From assembly GCA_013368445.1 (NCBI GenBank), contig JAACJO010000088.1, positions 1-19,887 of the forward strand: a DNA stretch of 19,887 nt, in the 5' to 3' direction. The notes below the pieces were generated by a model. That model searched no databases, had not been told where the DNA came from, and saw only the letters and a list, made by a program, of their open reading frames with translations. The stretch is from Leucocoprinus leucothites (Eukaryota > Basidiomycota > Agaricomycetes > Agaricales > Agaricaceae). Positions 1 to 8,286 of the stretch are shown here, piece after piece; position 1 is the stretch's first letter, and every line of letters begins with the position of its first letter. Both the position numbers and the translations under genes were made by a program.

Positions 1-2318
1 CATGCAGTATGAAGCGTGTCTCTAGATGTTCTCCACCCTAATCAAATGGGCGGAGTTATCCAACGATCCACTGAGGATGCAGGAGTATTCCTCACTCATA
101 TCATTCGGGCCGGATGGGCTAAAGGTATGATTACCAGCGTCTGTGCTTTTGATATCGCCCAATTCTTCCCCTCCCTAAACCACGAAATCCTTACTAACAT
201 TCTACATGACAGGGGTTCGCCCCAGAACTCGTTAACTTCTTTTCACACTACCTCATAGGTCGATCCACTCAATTCATGTGGAACACTTTCCTATCCATGC
301 CCATGACGCGGATGTTGGCGTAGGGCAAGGCTCCGCTTTATCACCCATTCTATCCGCTCTATCTAGCGCCCCTCATGTTCATGTTCGACCAAGTGCTCGT
401 ACAGTCTATCCCTTCTTCCCTTTTATCATTTGTCGATGATGGGCTTTGTATATCTCAAGCGAAGAATTATACTGACACTATTTCTTCCCTCAAATCAGCT
501 TATTCCATCATTAACTCCATTTGCACCGATCTCGGCTTGTCGTTGAACACGATAAATCTGAGGTCTTTCATTCTCCCGACGTCACAATGATCTAATCCCC
601 CCTTGATTATCTGATTGGCGGCCCTCTACTATCCTAAACGTGTCTGGCGTACTTAGGTTTCTATTTGACCGTCGACTATCATTTCAAGAACACGTATTAC
701 TCCACCAAAGCATTATCCACAGTGAAAGCTATGATGCTAGGCAACTCCACCCGAGGCCTCCTCCCTCTACAAAAACGTCTGCTCTATAGGTCATGTGTTG
801 TCCCCATGGCCACGTATGGATTCCGACTATGGTACTTTGAGGGTGCTCGTAACAAGGTGCTTCTCAAGTCCTTATCATCTATGCAAAAGATGCGCGGCTC
901 TCTGGATCACAGGCGCCTTCCATACTTCCCCATCAGGCGGCGCTGAAAAGCATTGCTGGACTTATTCCAATCCACCTCCATCTTCATAAATTAGCTATTC
1001 GTTCGTCGTATTGAGTCTCTACTTTACCCTCTAATCATGCATTACGTTCTCTTTTATCTGACAGTTTCTCTCTTAACTCCTCCCCTCATCCCCAATCGCT
1101 TCGCCTTCTCACTCCAGCCAAAAAAGCTAAAGTCAAAGGCCCTCTTATCGATGTAGATAGTTCTCTTTCTCATCTTTCTGACTCCTTTTCTCCATTCGCT
1201 CCTGAATCAAAGCCTGGATCTCGTCTTATGGACATCTTTCCCAATTCTATTCACTTTCACCCCTGCAATCGCTTGGATAAACACGAAATGTATAAACATG
1301 TATCATCTCTCGATTCAGCTTTTTCCTCTTCTTCTTCCAATCGTAACTGTATTTCGGTTGTTACTGATGCTTCTGTTCCACTCATAGGTTCCCTTCAGGC
1401 GGTTTCAGCGGCACATTTATATCGCGGCGGATGGCAAGTGTCCCATGCAAAAACAGGCTAGCGGTCGAGCGTTGTCTACTGATGCCAAACTCTACTCCAT
1501 TCGTATTGGCATCGCCAAGGCCATTTCCCTTCATTGCGACCCACATCATCCTCATCACCGACTGTCTCCCAGCAGCCAAGCTAGCAGTCGATCCCTCTAT
1601 ACACTTGAGCCAATCACACTCCATCCAAGTCTGCCGACTCTTATCCGACTGGCTCACGGCCAAACCTTCTCATTCTATCAACTTCTGGGACGTCCCTTCC
1701 AAGTGGCGCTGGAAGCCCCACCTTAAAGTCCACAAAGACGTCACTTCCACACGCATACATGCCCCCCCTCGATTAGGCGCTACTCTCGACTTCTTGCAAT
1801 GCAAAATCACCAACGACTGCCAGAAATACTGGGAGTCCACTTTCTGGAAGAAGAGGTACCGTGGCAGCGGTTTCCTTCTTTCAAAAAAGAATCGCAAGTT
1901 CCTCACCCCCACTTATGTCAAGGGGGCACCTGGCTTCCTTAGCCAATGAATCGCCATCATTATGCGCACGTATGTCCCGCGCCATCCTCAATCATGCTCC
2001 TATTGGAGCTTATTGCGAGAGGTTCTTCCCCCTCAAGCCCAAGTCCTGTCATTGTGGCCATTGCTTGGAAACACGACATCATATCCTGTGTTACTGCCCC
2101 CTCTATCCCTTCCATACTCAATGGGTGCAATGCGCTTTCCCTTAGTATGAGTTCCTTGTCGAGTTCTTGAAAAAGAACCCAGCCACCTTTGCTTTTACCA
2201 ATCATGACACATGTCCACTGCCGCCTCAAGCTCCTGTGCCCACCGAACAAATGAAGGTGAACTATACTCTCTTATTTCATCTCTCTTCTTTTCCTTTGAG
2301 TCCGATCTCTGTGTATGA
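1..2318 (+). pseudogene. Broken LINE ORF2 (RT-RNase H), 3' part
   Basis: Remnant of ORF2, which in this family supplies target-primed reverse transcription. Visible in order are RT motif A (FDIAQFFPS, near 150-180), motif B (GQGSTLSPI-type, near 325-355), the catalytic FVDDG (near 430-440), the RNase H start (VVTDASVP, near 1355-1380) and a C-terminal Cys/His cluster (CHCGHC, near 2045-2065). The frame is broken repeatedly by one-base indels, for example near 15, 205 and 295, in an A run near 1445-1451, a C run near 1540, and at 1921-1945. It also carries a TGA near 1015 and a TAG at about 2144, both shared with the inverted copy. The family stop codon (TGA) is at 2316-2318. It cannot encode a working enzyme as read. 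Confidence 0.9.
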
Positions 2319-2497
2319 CACCTTGTTCAATAGTCTCTATCGAGTCTTTTCTATGTTGCTGGACTAATTGTGTATAGTCTCTGTCTCAAGCAGTCTTTGA
2401 CCGCTTCATGTACCCCAGCTTGCTGTAGTGTACCATCTGTTTGTAATATTTAGTTGAAAGCAGACTGTGATCAAGCACCGCTATATAAATTCATTGA

Positions 2498-2500
<3 letters not shown>
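1..2500 (+). repeat. Left arm of a 2.5-kb inverted repeat
   Basis: This stretch is the reverse complement of 8479-11004. By eye about 850-2353 shows no substitutions and only length changes, mostly in homopolymer runs. Substitutions appear on both sides: before about 850 (for example CGATCC here against CAATCC there, near position 62) and after 2353 (several CA/CG differences between 2354 and 2490). Confidence 0.9.
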
Positions 2501-2529
<29 letters not shown>

Positions 2530-2543
2530 GTGCGAGAACTTCT
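2530..2543. repeat. Split target-site duplication, left half (LINE-A insertion)
   Basis: GTGCGAGAACTTCT directly follows the A run of LA-left. Its partner is 15451-15464 (reverse complement GTGTGAGAACTTCT), which abuts the 5' end of LA-full. The single mismatch is a CpG/TpG change. Confidence 0.85.
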
Positions 2544-2951
2544 TAAGGCCGTTGAAAGCCCACTTGGCCGCGGCATCGTCTCCAGGCATGGTCCCGGTGG
2601 AGGACGATGGGGTGGATGGTGCAATCGGGGAGGAGTGGGGACTGGGTAGTACGTGGTACCACCAGCGACAAGAGGGGCCTTGGGACCAAAGGTCACCAGA
2701 GGCTGAGTAGTAGGTGCCAGCGATGGAACATCAGTGGGCACCGAGGGGAGGGGTGAGGGCAACTGAATGTCAGCCCTCATGGAAGCAGCCAGAGCCTTGA
2801 AATCTGCCATTGTGCAGGTCAGCTGGGTGGAGGTAGAGGGCCTTGGGGCCTCTTTGATCGTATCAAGCTCGTCATCACCGGATGCGATGTCAGAGTCGAG
2901 GTCCATGTTCGCAATCTCGCGACTAATAGCTTTAGACTTTTGCCTACCCAT
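2530..2951 (-). pseudogene. GO-3 Gag N-terminal part
   Basis: N-terminal piece of an ORF1/Gag-like protein starting MGRQKSKA, a start shared in form with the Gag proteins at 4796, 8204 and 19477 (MGRCKS/MGRRKS). An acidic stretch and a Pro/Ser/Thr-rich linker follow (PLVAGGTTYYPV, like GGTTFYPVD in its relatives). Near 2600 a one-base frameshift is needed to reach the frame reading AKWAFNGLKKFSH. That frame runs straight into FMQELPDD at 15460 on the right side. The N-terminus has no recognised catalytic domain; in LINEs such regions belong to the RNA-packaging protein. Confidence 0.8.
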
Positions 2952-3008
2952 ATTTCCCTAGTGTAGACAATGTAGTATTGTACTCAAATTAAGACACCAA
3001 CTCAAGAG

Positions 3009-3038
3009 ATAGTGGTGGTAAGAGGACAAGAAGGGATG
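3009..3038 (-). promoter_or_regulatory. Shared 5'-terminal motif of GO-3
   Basis: On the minus strand the element opens with CATCCCTTCTTGTCCTCTTA followed by CCACCACTATC. The same motif begins GO-1, GO-4 and LINE-A. Because LINEs usually carry an internal promoter at their 5' end, it may mark transcription initiation; this is inference. Confidence 0.4.
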
Positions 3039-3484
3039 CCTGCCCCATATCAAGTGTGTCAATTGCAGCAAGGAACATGCTGCTACTGACTGCAAATGCG
3101 CATTCTGGCACCACTGGTTTGATTGGGATTGGCTGCAAAGTCATTCTGGTTTGGCTGGTTGGCCCAGGCCTAGGGGAGCTCCCTAGTGTCAACGCATTGT
3201 CCCCCATCCATCACTGGTCGCAGGATGGGCTCCCACCAACCACAAGGCCTGCCATCAGATGCAGTGATATCAGTATATGTCTCATTTCTTTGTATTTCAT
3301 TACATGCCTAGCCCCTTCTGCTGTTATTTCGCGTATTATCTCGGACAGGACTATTATATATTCCTGGTTGTTTACTCTTGTGTAGTTGGTAGCAGTATCG
3401 GTTCCCTGTAGTAGATAGTTGGGCACAGACTGCTATTGCGCACTGTGTTATAAATTGTTTTGATTTAAAAAAAAAAAAAAAAAA
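3039..3484 (+). mobile_element. GO-2, 3' end (last zinc knuckle, 3'UTR, poly-A)
   Basis: 3' terminus of a gag-only element running rightward: final Gag codons to a TAG at 3183-3185, a 3'UTR with the family block TCGGTTCCCTGTAGTAGATA, the 3' motif GCACTGTGTTATAAATTG near 3439-3456, and 18 A (3467-3484). The left boundary (CCTGCCCCATATC, 3039-3051) is the inverse of GATATGGGGACAGG at 17392-17405. This is therefore the missing 3' end of the GO-2 copy at 17392-19530, not an independent truncated insertion. Its tail invades GO-1, whose sequence starts at 3485. Confidence 0.82.
3040..3185 (+). pseudogene. GO-2 Gag C-terminus with third zinc knuckle
   Basis: Short coding remnant with a C-X2-C-X3-H-X6-C knuckle (CVNCSKEHAATDCKC, with an extra Cys) followed by FWHHWFDWDWL. 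The layout matches the last knuckle of the LINE-A Gag (CLNCKGDHHANDTKC then PFW). Such knuckles bind nucleic acid in LINE and retroviral Gag proteins. The protein ends at TAG and goes directly into the 3'UTR, with no RT following, which is the defining gag-only layout. Confidence 0.8.
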
Positions 3485-4796
3485 GACCTGAATCAGGGGT
3501 GCTTGGTCTTCAGCTCAATTGGGGCAGTGAAGGCTAAAGAGAGGGAGGATTCAATCACTAATGCATGAGCAGCAGTGGCAACAGAGTTGGTGTACAACAA
3601 GATGGTGTCATATGCCCAGGCAATGTTCTCAATGCGAAGCAAACTCTTTACACGAGTGAGGGAGTCATTAAGAAGGCGCATGGCCTTATAGTGAAGGTAG
3701 GTGATATCACTAGCATTGCCAGTGAAATTGAGGAAGAGTTGGTGTCAGGTGGGGCCCGATGTGGTCATGCAGGGCTTCTTCACAGAAGGCGCATTGGCAA
3801 GGGCAGCCTGATGCATCGCTGCAATGTGATCAGGCTCAAGGGAGGGGTGGGACTGGGCAAGCTTGATAAGTACTGCTGCAGACACCAGGATATGGGTAAC
3901 CTCAGCGAATGACTTCTTAGCTGCTGAGGGTGGGATGGGCACTCGCTGGGCTTGGCCATCAGACCTAACCTTAGGAGCGGGGGGCACTTGAGTAGGTGCT
4001 TTGCCACTAGCGCAGGCCTTTGCAGGTGCCGACTTGGGTGGTAAGGAGGGATGGGCCAGGGCAGGCCAACAATCTGCGGGTGGTAAAGTGGGTGCCTTGG
4101 GGGAACCCATGTTGATGTCACATGGACCCGCTGAGTCAGCGGATCCATGGGTTGCCTTGTGGACGACGTGCGTTGCTTTAGGGCCAGTCTTAGGCAGTCC
4201 ACACTTGTGCCTGAGGTTGTACATTACATCCCCGAAATCAATCAGCCTGCAAGAGCTGAGTGAGTGTGAGGTGAGGGGGGCACCATCAAGTTCCAGGTTG
4301 TTGACAATGATGATGGCTGCCTTAGCAAGGCATGTGATGGCCACGGAGGCATCTTTCTCTGCAATGGATGAGTGGGAGTCAGAGCAGTCCTCTAACCACT
4401 TGGGGAATGTCCGGAGGTTGGTGAGAGCGCACTTTGGGGTGAGCTCCTTCTTCTTTCCCTTGGAGGAGGTCACTGACTCAGGCACAGTGGGGGGAGCATC
4501 GACAGGGTAGAAGGTAGTTCCACCGGCTTTGAAGGGTTTGAGTGGCAATGAAATGTCAGCCACTGCAGGAGCAACCAACAGTGATGGAATGTCAGCAGTT
4601 AGTTGGGAGGGGCCAGGTGACAAAACGTCAGCCTGGGGGAGCTGAAGAACCCTTGCACATTGAGAGGGTTGTCGTAGGGGTTGAGGTGGTCATCTTCAGC
4701 CATCTCAGCAATGTTGAGCTCATCGTCAGATATGGCAGACTCAGATTTGAGTGCTGCAAACTGGTTTGCAGTGGTTCTAGACTTGCACCTACCCAT
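3485..4796 (-). pseudogene. GO-1 Gag, broken
   Basis: Gag-like protein from ATG 4796 (MGRCKSRT, then an acidic DDELNIAEMAEDD segment). A frameshift near 4610 leads into a long frame (4623-3745) with the family landmarks GGTTFYPVDAPP, SSKGKKKELTPK, ATHGSADSAGPC and MHQAALANAPS. A TGA at 3745-3747 follows GPT. GO-4 has TGA at the same codon, whereas GO-2 has CGG there. The frame then continues through the conserved helical part (YLHYKAMRLLND, LRIENIAWAYDT) to KTKHP, where CGN has become TGA near 3490. The zinc knuckles are missing because the element is cut. It resembles LINE-A ORF1 in the block before the knuckles. Confidence 0.85.
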
Positions 4797-4846
4797 AGTA
4801 ACATAGATAGATGACGTAGAATTGCCTCAGAACAAACACCAACTTT

Positions 4847-4877
4847 TGATGGTGGTGGTAAGAGGACAAGGAGGGAT
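4847..4877 (-). promoter_or_regulatory. Shared 5'-terminal motif of GO-1
   Basis: Minus strand opens CATCCCTCCTTGTCCTCTTA then CCACCACCATC, identical in its first 31 bases to GO-4 at 8256-8286. Confidence 0.4.
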
Positions 4878-5005
4878 GAGTCTCTATCTTGTTAATACAG
4901 TCATTTACAGTTGTCCACAGATTCTTGTGTGAGTTGTGAGCTCCCTGGGCGATTTCTCTGGTTTCTAGGACCTCCTACATGTCCCCTGTGCGTCACCTTC
5001 TAACA
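4878..5005 (+). mobile_element. Partial solo LTR
   Basis: About 128 bp matching the last part of the 302-bp LTR at 16147-16448, from AGTCTCTATCTTGTTAAT to the terminal TCTAACA. Its missing front part should lie at the 3' flank of GO-1, because GO-1 begins exactly at its broken edge. That flank is outside the window. Confidence 0.75.
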
Positions 5006-5146
5006 GATTATGGGCCCTGGCCTCTAGAAGCCCCAGACAACGACTTTTGCCCCATTTCTTCCTCAACTGTCTTCCTCTTCTCCTATCCGCCGTTTTCGCG
5101 TTTTCTCCTTTGTTTTCGTGTCACTCCGGTCGCCTCCATGCACACC
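5006..5146. other. Unassigned spacer between LTR fragment and GO-5 tail
   Basis: About 140 bp with no reading frame I can support and no match elsewhere in the window. It is pyrimidine-rich (TTCCTCTTCTCCTATCC region). It may be original target DNA or part of an element whose other pieces lie outside. Confidence 0.4.
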
Positions 5147-5313
5147 TTTTTTTTTTTTTTTTTTTCCATCAATGCGACCCCACCAGGGTCGCAAATTTAT
5201 AACGCATTGTGTAATAGCAGTCCGCACCCAACTACTACAACATGCAGAAAGTACCACTACCAACTACACATTTACATAGCTAGGTATGAATATGAGTCCG
5301 AAGTCCACCTAGT
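5147..5313 (-). mobile_element. GO-5, 3' terminus of a gag-only-type LINE
   Basis: On the minus strand this ends in a 19-A run (5147-5165). It is preceded by a 3'UTR with the family landmarks TGTAGTTGGTAG, GCGGACTGCTAT and GCGTTATAAATT, and by a perfect 7-bp stem hairpin (5174-5192). The element was split by GO-4; its 3'UTR continues at 8301-8457, where LINE-A interrupts it. No coding part is present, so placing it in the gag-only group rests on 3'UTR likeness alone. Confidence 0.7.
5174..5192 (-). other. 3'-terminal hairpin of GO-5
   Basis: GCGACCC-CACCA-GGGTCGC forms a perfect 7-bp stem with a 5-nt loop a few bases before the A tail. Stem-loops in this position are recognised by the RT in stringent-type LINEs such as UnaL2; a role here is inferred. 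Confidence 0.55.
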
Positions 5314-5323
5314 ACAAATGACA

Positions 5324-5327
<4 letters not shown>
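5314..5327. repeat. Target-site duplication of GO-4, left copy
   Basis: ACAAATGACATCTT, identical to 8287-8300. The last two T merge with the T run, so the certain length is 12. Confidence 0.9.
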
Positions 5328-5357
<30 letters not shown>

Positions 5358-5360
5358 AGT

Positions 5361-5379
5361 GCGACCCCAGAGGGGTTGC
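5361..5379 (-). other. 3'-terminal hairpin of GO-4
   Basis: GCGACCCC-AGA-GGGGTTGC is an 8-bp stem with one mismatch (a CpG/CpA change), placed like the hairpin of GO-5, just before the tail. Confidence 0.5.
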
Positions 5380-7399
5380 CAATTTATAACGCGGTGCACG
5401 ATAGCAGTCCACGCCCGACTATCTACTACAGGGAACCGATACCGCTACCGACTATGCAAGAGTAAACAACCGGGAATACATAATAGTCCTGTCCGAGACA
5501 ATACGTGAAACGACAGCAGAAGGGGCTAGGCATGTGACAAAATACAAAGAATGAAACATATACCGATATCACTGCATCTGAAGGCAGGCCTTGTGGTTGG
5601 TGGAAGCCCATCCGGCGACCGGCGATGGGTGGGGGACAATGCGTTGACACTAGGGAGCTCCCCTAGGCCTGGGGCCGACCAGCAGAACCAGAATGACTTT
5701 GCAGCCAATTCTGATCAAACCGGTGGCGCCAGAATGTGCACTTACGGTCAGTAGCAGCATGTTCCTTGCTGCAATTGACACACTTGATGTGGGGACAGGG
5801 ATCCCCGGCAGGTGTGGGCTGAATAGGGGGGTTTGCCTTTGGCGATCCCTTACAGCAGGAGGAGGTGGTGCGGTGATTCTCAGACCAATGTGGCCCACCG
5901 CATTGTGAACACCTGAGCGCACAGTTGTGACAGGTGGTGGTAGTGTGACCCCAGTGCCAGCATCATTGACACTGGGTGGTCCCAGGGTGAGTGCGCGCAG
6001 CCTTAATCATGGACTGCACGCCGTCGAAGTTGAGGTATTTGCTGACCAGGCACTTGGCATTGGCACCGGACTGAGAATCCCAAAGGTCGACCCAAATGGT
6101 GGCAGTGTCAGCTTTGGTGGAGTTGCGCATGATGCGCACGGAGGATACATTAGTGAATGTCTCCTTGAAGGGAGACAGATGCATATGGTCGGTGACGTGT
6201 TGCGGAGTGGTGCAGATGCCACTCATGTAGTAAGGGACGTCCAGGATCTTAAGGTAAGACCTGGACCTGGGGCGCTTGGTTTTCAGCTCAAACGGGGCAG
6301 TGAAGGCTGAAGAGAGGGAGGATTCAATCACTAATGCATCGGCATCAGTGGTGATGGAGTTGGTGTACAATGAGATGGTGTCATATGCCTGAGTGATGTT
6401 CTCGACGCGAAGTGAACTCTTCGTGCGAGTGAGGGAGTCGTTAAGAAGGCGCATGGCCTTGTGGTGGAGGTAAGTGATATCACTGGAATTGCCAGTGAAA
6501 TCGAGGAAGAGTTGGCGTCAGGTGGGGCCCGACGTGGTCATGCAGGGCTTCTTTGCAGAAGGCACATCAGCGAGGGCAGCCTGATGCATTGCAGCGACAC
6601 GATCGGGCTCGAGGGTGGGGTGGGACTGGGCTAACTTTATAAGTGCTGCTGCAGACGCCGGGGTACGGGCTACCTCAGCGGACGACTTCTTAGCCGCTGA
6701 GGGTGGGATGGGCGCTTGAATGGGCGCTTTGCCACTAGCGCGGGCCTTGGCCAGCACCAGCTTGGGCGGTAGGGAGGGACGGGCCAGGGCAGGCCAACGA
6801 TCCAGGGGCGGTAAAGTGGGTGCCTTGGGGGAACCCATGTCAATGTCACATGGACCCGCTGAGTCAGCAGATCCATGGGTCGCCTCGAGGATGATGCGCG
6901 TCGCTTTAGGGGAGGCCTCGGCCAAGAACCTATGACTGAAGTCCCCCAGAAAATCTCCATACATCTCCCAGCCAGCGGCATTGAGAGAGTTAGAGGTGAT
7001 CAGCATGCTGCTCATATTCAGCTCGCTGACTACAGCATACCAGGCCTTGGCTAGACAGGTAACCATGGACCGTGCGTCTTGCTCTGCGATGTCAGCAGAG
7101 TCTTCAATGGTATCCAACCACTTGAGGAAGGATATGAGGTTGTTGAGGGTGCGCTTTGGGGTGAGCTCCTTCTTCTTTCCCTTGGAGGAGGTCACCGACT
7201 CGGGCATGGTAGGGGAGTGTCGACAGGGTAGAAGGTGGTTCCACCGGCTGTGAAGGGTTTGAGTGGCGACAGAACATCAGCCACTGGGGGAGCAACTGAC
7301 GGCGATGGAATGTCAGTGGTCGGTTGGGAGGAGCCAGGCGATGGAACGTCAGCCTGGGGGAAGCCGAAGAACCCTCACACGTTGAGAGGGTTGTCTTAG

Positions 7400-7412
7400 G
7401 GGTCGAGGTGGT
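7400..7412. repeat. Target-site duplication of LA-frag, left copy
   Basis: GGGTCGAGGTGGT, exactly repeated at 8086-8098 after the A tail of LA-frag; the target lies in the GO-4 Gag codons. Confidence 0.93.
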
Positions 7413-7898
7413 TCCACTTTCTGGAAGAAAAGATACCACGGCAGTGGCTTCCTTCTTTCAAAAAAGAATCGCAAGTTCCTCATCCCCACCTATGTCAAAG
7501 GGGGCACCTGGCGTCCCTTAGCCAATGAATTGCCATCATTATGTGCGCGTATGACACGTGCCATCCTCAATCATGCTCCTATTGGAGCTTATCGCGAGAG
7601 GTTCTTCCCCCTCGAACCCAAATCCTGTCATTGTGGCCATCGCCTGGAAACATGACATCACATCCTGTGTTACTGCCCCCTCTATCCCTTCCGCACTCAA
7701 TGGGTGCAATGCGCATTCCCTCAGTATGAGTTCCTTGTTGAGTTCTTGAAAAAGAACCCAGCCACTTTTGCTTTTACCAATCACGACACGCGTCCACCAC
7801 CGCCTCAAGCTCCTGTGCCCACCAAACCAAATGAAGGTGAACTATATTCTTTCATCTCTTCTCTTTTCTTTTCCTTTGAGACCGATCTCTATGTATGA
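7413..7898 (+). pseudogene. LINE-A ORF2 C-terminal remnant
   Basis: C-terminal codons of ORF2 (STFWKKRYHGSGF, KSCHCGH, HHILCYCPLYPF). A TGA at 7653-7655 replaces the CGA (ETRHH) of the full copy. It keeps CAG where LA-left and LA-full have TAG, and the frame runs on through YEFLVEFLKKNP to a TGA at 7896-7898. This shows that the true ORF2 C-terminus is about 58 codons beyond the TAG seen in the other copies. Confidence 0.88.
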
Positions 7899-8085
7899 CA
7901 CCTCGTTCTATAGTCTCTTTTGAGTCTTATCTATGTTGCTGGACTAATCTCTGTCTTAAGCGGTCTCCGACCGCTTCGTGTACCCCAGCTTGCTGTAGTG
8001 TACCATCTGTTTGTAATATTTAGTTGAAAGCGGACTGCAACCAAGCACCGCTATAAAATTCATTGATTTTTTTAAAAAAAAAAAA
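7413..8085 (+). mobile_element. LA-frag: 5'-truncated LINE-A insertion
   Basis: A 673-bp LINE-A copy truncated to the last part of ORF2 plus the 3'UTR (7899-8073) and 12 A (8074-8085), flanked by exact 13-bp duplications. It is inserted antisense in the GO-4 Gag. It differs from LA-left and LA-full at scattered sites, so it comes from another source copy. This is the textbook product of incomplete target-primed reverse transcription. Confidence 0.95.
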
Positions 8086-8098
8086 GGGTCGAGGTGGT
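8086..8098. repeat. Target-site duplication of LA-frag, right copy
   Basis: GGGTCGAGGTGGT, identical to 7400-7412. Confidence 0.93.
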
Positions 8099-8255
8099 CA
8101 TCTTCGGCCATCTCGGCGATGTTGAGCTCGTCGTCAGAGACGGCGGACTCGGATTCAAATGCAGCAAACTGGTTGGCAGTAGCTTTAGACTTGCGCCTAC
8201 CCATATTACTGTAGATAGACAATGTAAGAATGCCTGAAAACAAACACCAACTTTC

Positions 8256-8286
8256 GATGGTGGTGGTAAGAGGACAAGGAGGGATG
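8256..8286 (-). promoter_or_regulatory. Shared 5'-terminal motif of GO-4
   Basis: Minus strand opens CATCCCTCCTTGTCCTCTTA then CCACCACCATC. It abuts the target duplication exactly, which fixes it as the true 5' terminus of a full-length element. Confidence 0.5.

Larger units (their letters stand above)
1..2529 (+). mobile_element. LA-left: 3' part of a LINE-A non-LTR retrotransposon
   Basis: This is the 3' portion of a Tad/I-like LINE running rightward and cut by the left window edge. It holds the reverse transcriptase palm, RNase H and C-terminal zinc region, then a 3'UTR (2319-2504) and a run of 25 A (2505-2529). It matches the opposite strand of 8479-11004 almost base for base. The A run is followed by GTGCGAGAACTTCT, the same 14 bases (one mismatch) that sit, inverted, just outside the 5' end of the LINE at 15450. 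The 3' end seen here therefore belongs to the insertion whose 5' end lies at 15450. The left half of this copy carries many single-base deletions. Confidence 0.93.
2530..3038 (-). mobile_element. GO-3, 5' half of a gag-only LINE
   Basis: 5' part of a gag-only element read leftward. Its 5' end is at 3038, marked by the shared terminal motif (CATCCCTTCTTGTCCTCTTA on the minus strand). A 5'UTR of about 87 nt leads to an ATG at 2951. The element stops at the LINE-A target duplication, and its reading frame resumes at 15452 on the plus strand. Beyond its 5' end lies 3039-3051, the inverted partner of the bases that follow its tail at 17392. Confidence 0.85.
3485..4877 (-). mobile_element. GO-1, 5' part of a gag-only LINE
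   Basis: Leftward gag-only element with its 5' end at 4877 (terminal motif at 4847-4877), a 5'UTR of about 80 nt and a Gag frame from 4796. It breaks off at 3485 against the A tail of GO-2, inside the conserved Gag stretch that reads KTKRPRSRSYLKI in relatives. The coding sequence reappears, after about 165 missing bases, at 19531 on the plus strand. Upstream of its 5' end lies part of an LTR (4878-5005). Confidence 0.85.
5653..8204 (-). pseudogene. GO-4 Gag, interrupted by LA-frag and stops
   Basis: Gag-like frame from ATG 8204 (MGRRKSKATANQF, then acidic DDELNIAEMAEDD) up to the LA-frag insertion. It resumes at 7412 with early stops (TAA, TGA), then runs open from about 7207. Landmarks: SSKGKKKELTPK, ATHGSADSAGPC, MHQAALAD, a TGA at 6518-6520, LRVENITQAYDT, SRSYLKILDVPYY and WVDLWDSQSGANAK. 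A TGA follows QCQ at 5963-5965, where GO-2 has CGA, in the first zinc knuckle (CX2CX4HX4C). Two further knuckles follow, CX2CGGPHX4H and a CX2CX3HX6C type. The block before and including the knuckles is clearly related to LINE-A ORF1 (WFDIWDSQNGTKAK, CRNCWRWGH). Product inferred to be a nucleic-acid-binding Gag. Confidence 0.87.
5326..8286 (-). mobile_element. GO-4, complete gag-only LINE with TSD
   Basis: The best-defined gag-only element. It runs leftward from the 5' motif at 8286 to a T run at 5326-5351 (the A tail) and is flanked on both sides by ACAAATGACATCTT. Without the 686-bp LA-frag insertion and its duplicated target, it is about 2.3 kb. Order: 5'UTR about 82 nt; a Gag frame of about 600 codons ending in TAG at 5653-5655; 3'UTR about 300 nt; hairpin; A tail. 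No endonuclease or RT coding lies between the Gag stop and the tail. The A tail plus target duplication indicates mobility by target-primed reverse transcription, presumably with enzymes supplied in trans. Confidence 0.9.

Noticed and set aside
2505..2529. Regularly spaced homopolymer runs as a CRISPR-like or satellite array
   Set aside because: Each run is the tail of a separate retrotransposon copy; there are no spacer-repeat units.
2530..3484. Twin-primed LINE: inverted 5' part (2530-3038) fused to a direct 3' part with poly-A (3039-3484)
   Set aside because: The layout fits twin priming, but 2530 continues in frame at 15452, and 3039-3051 pairs with 17392-17405 as a target duplication. 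The two blocks are parts of two different elements, with GO-3 inserted in GO-2.
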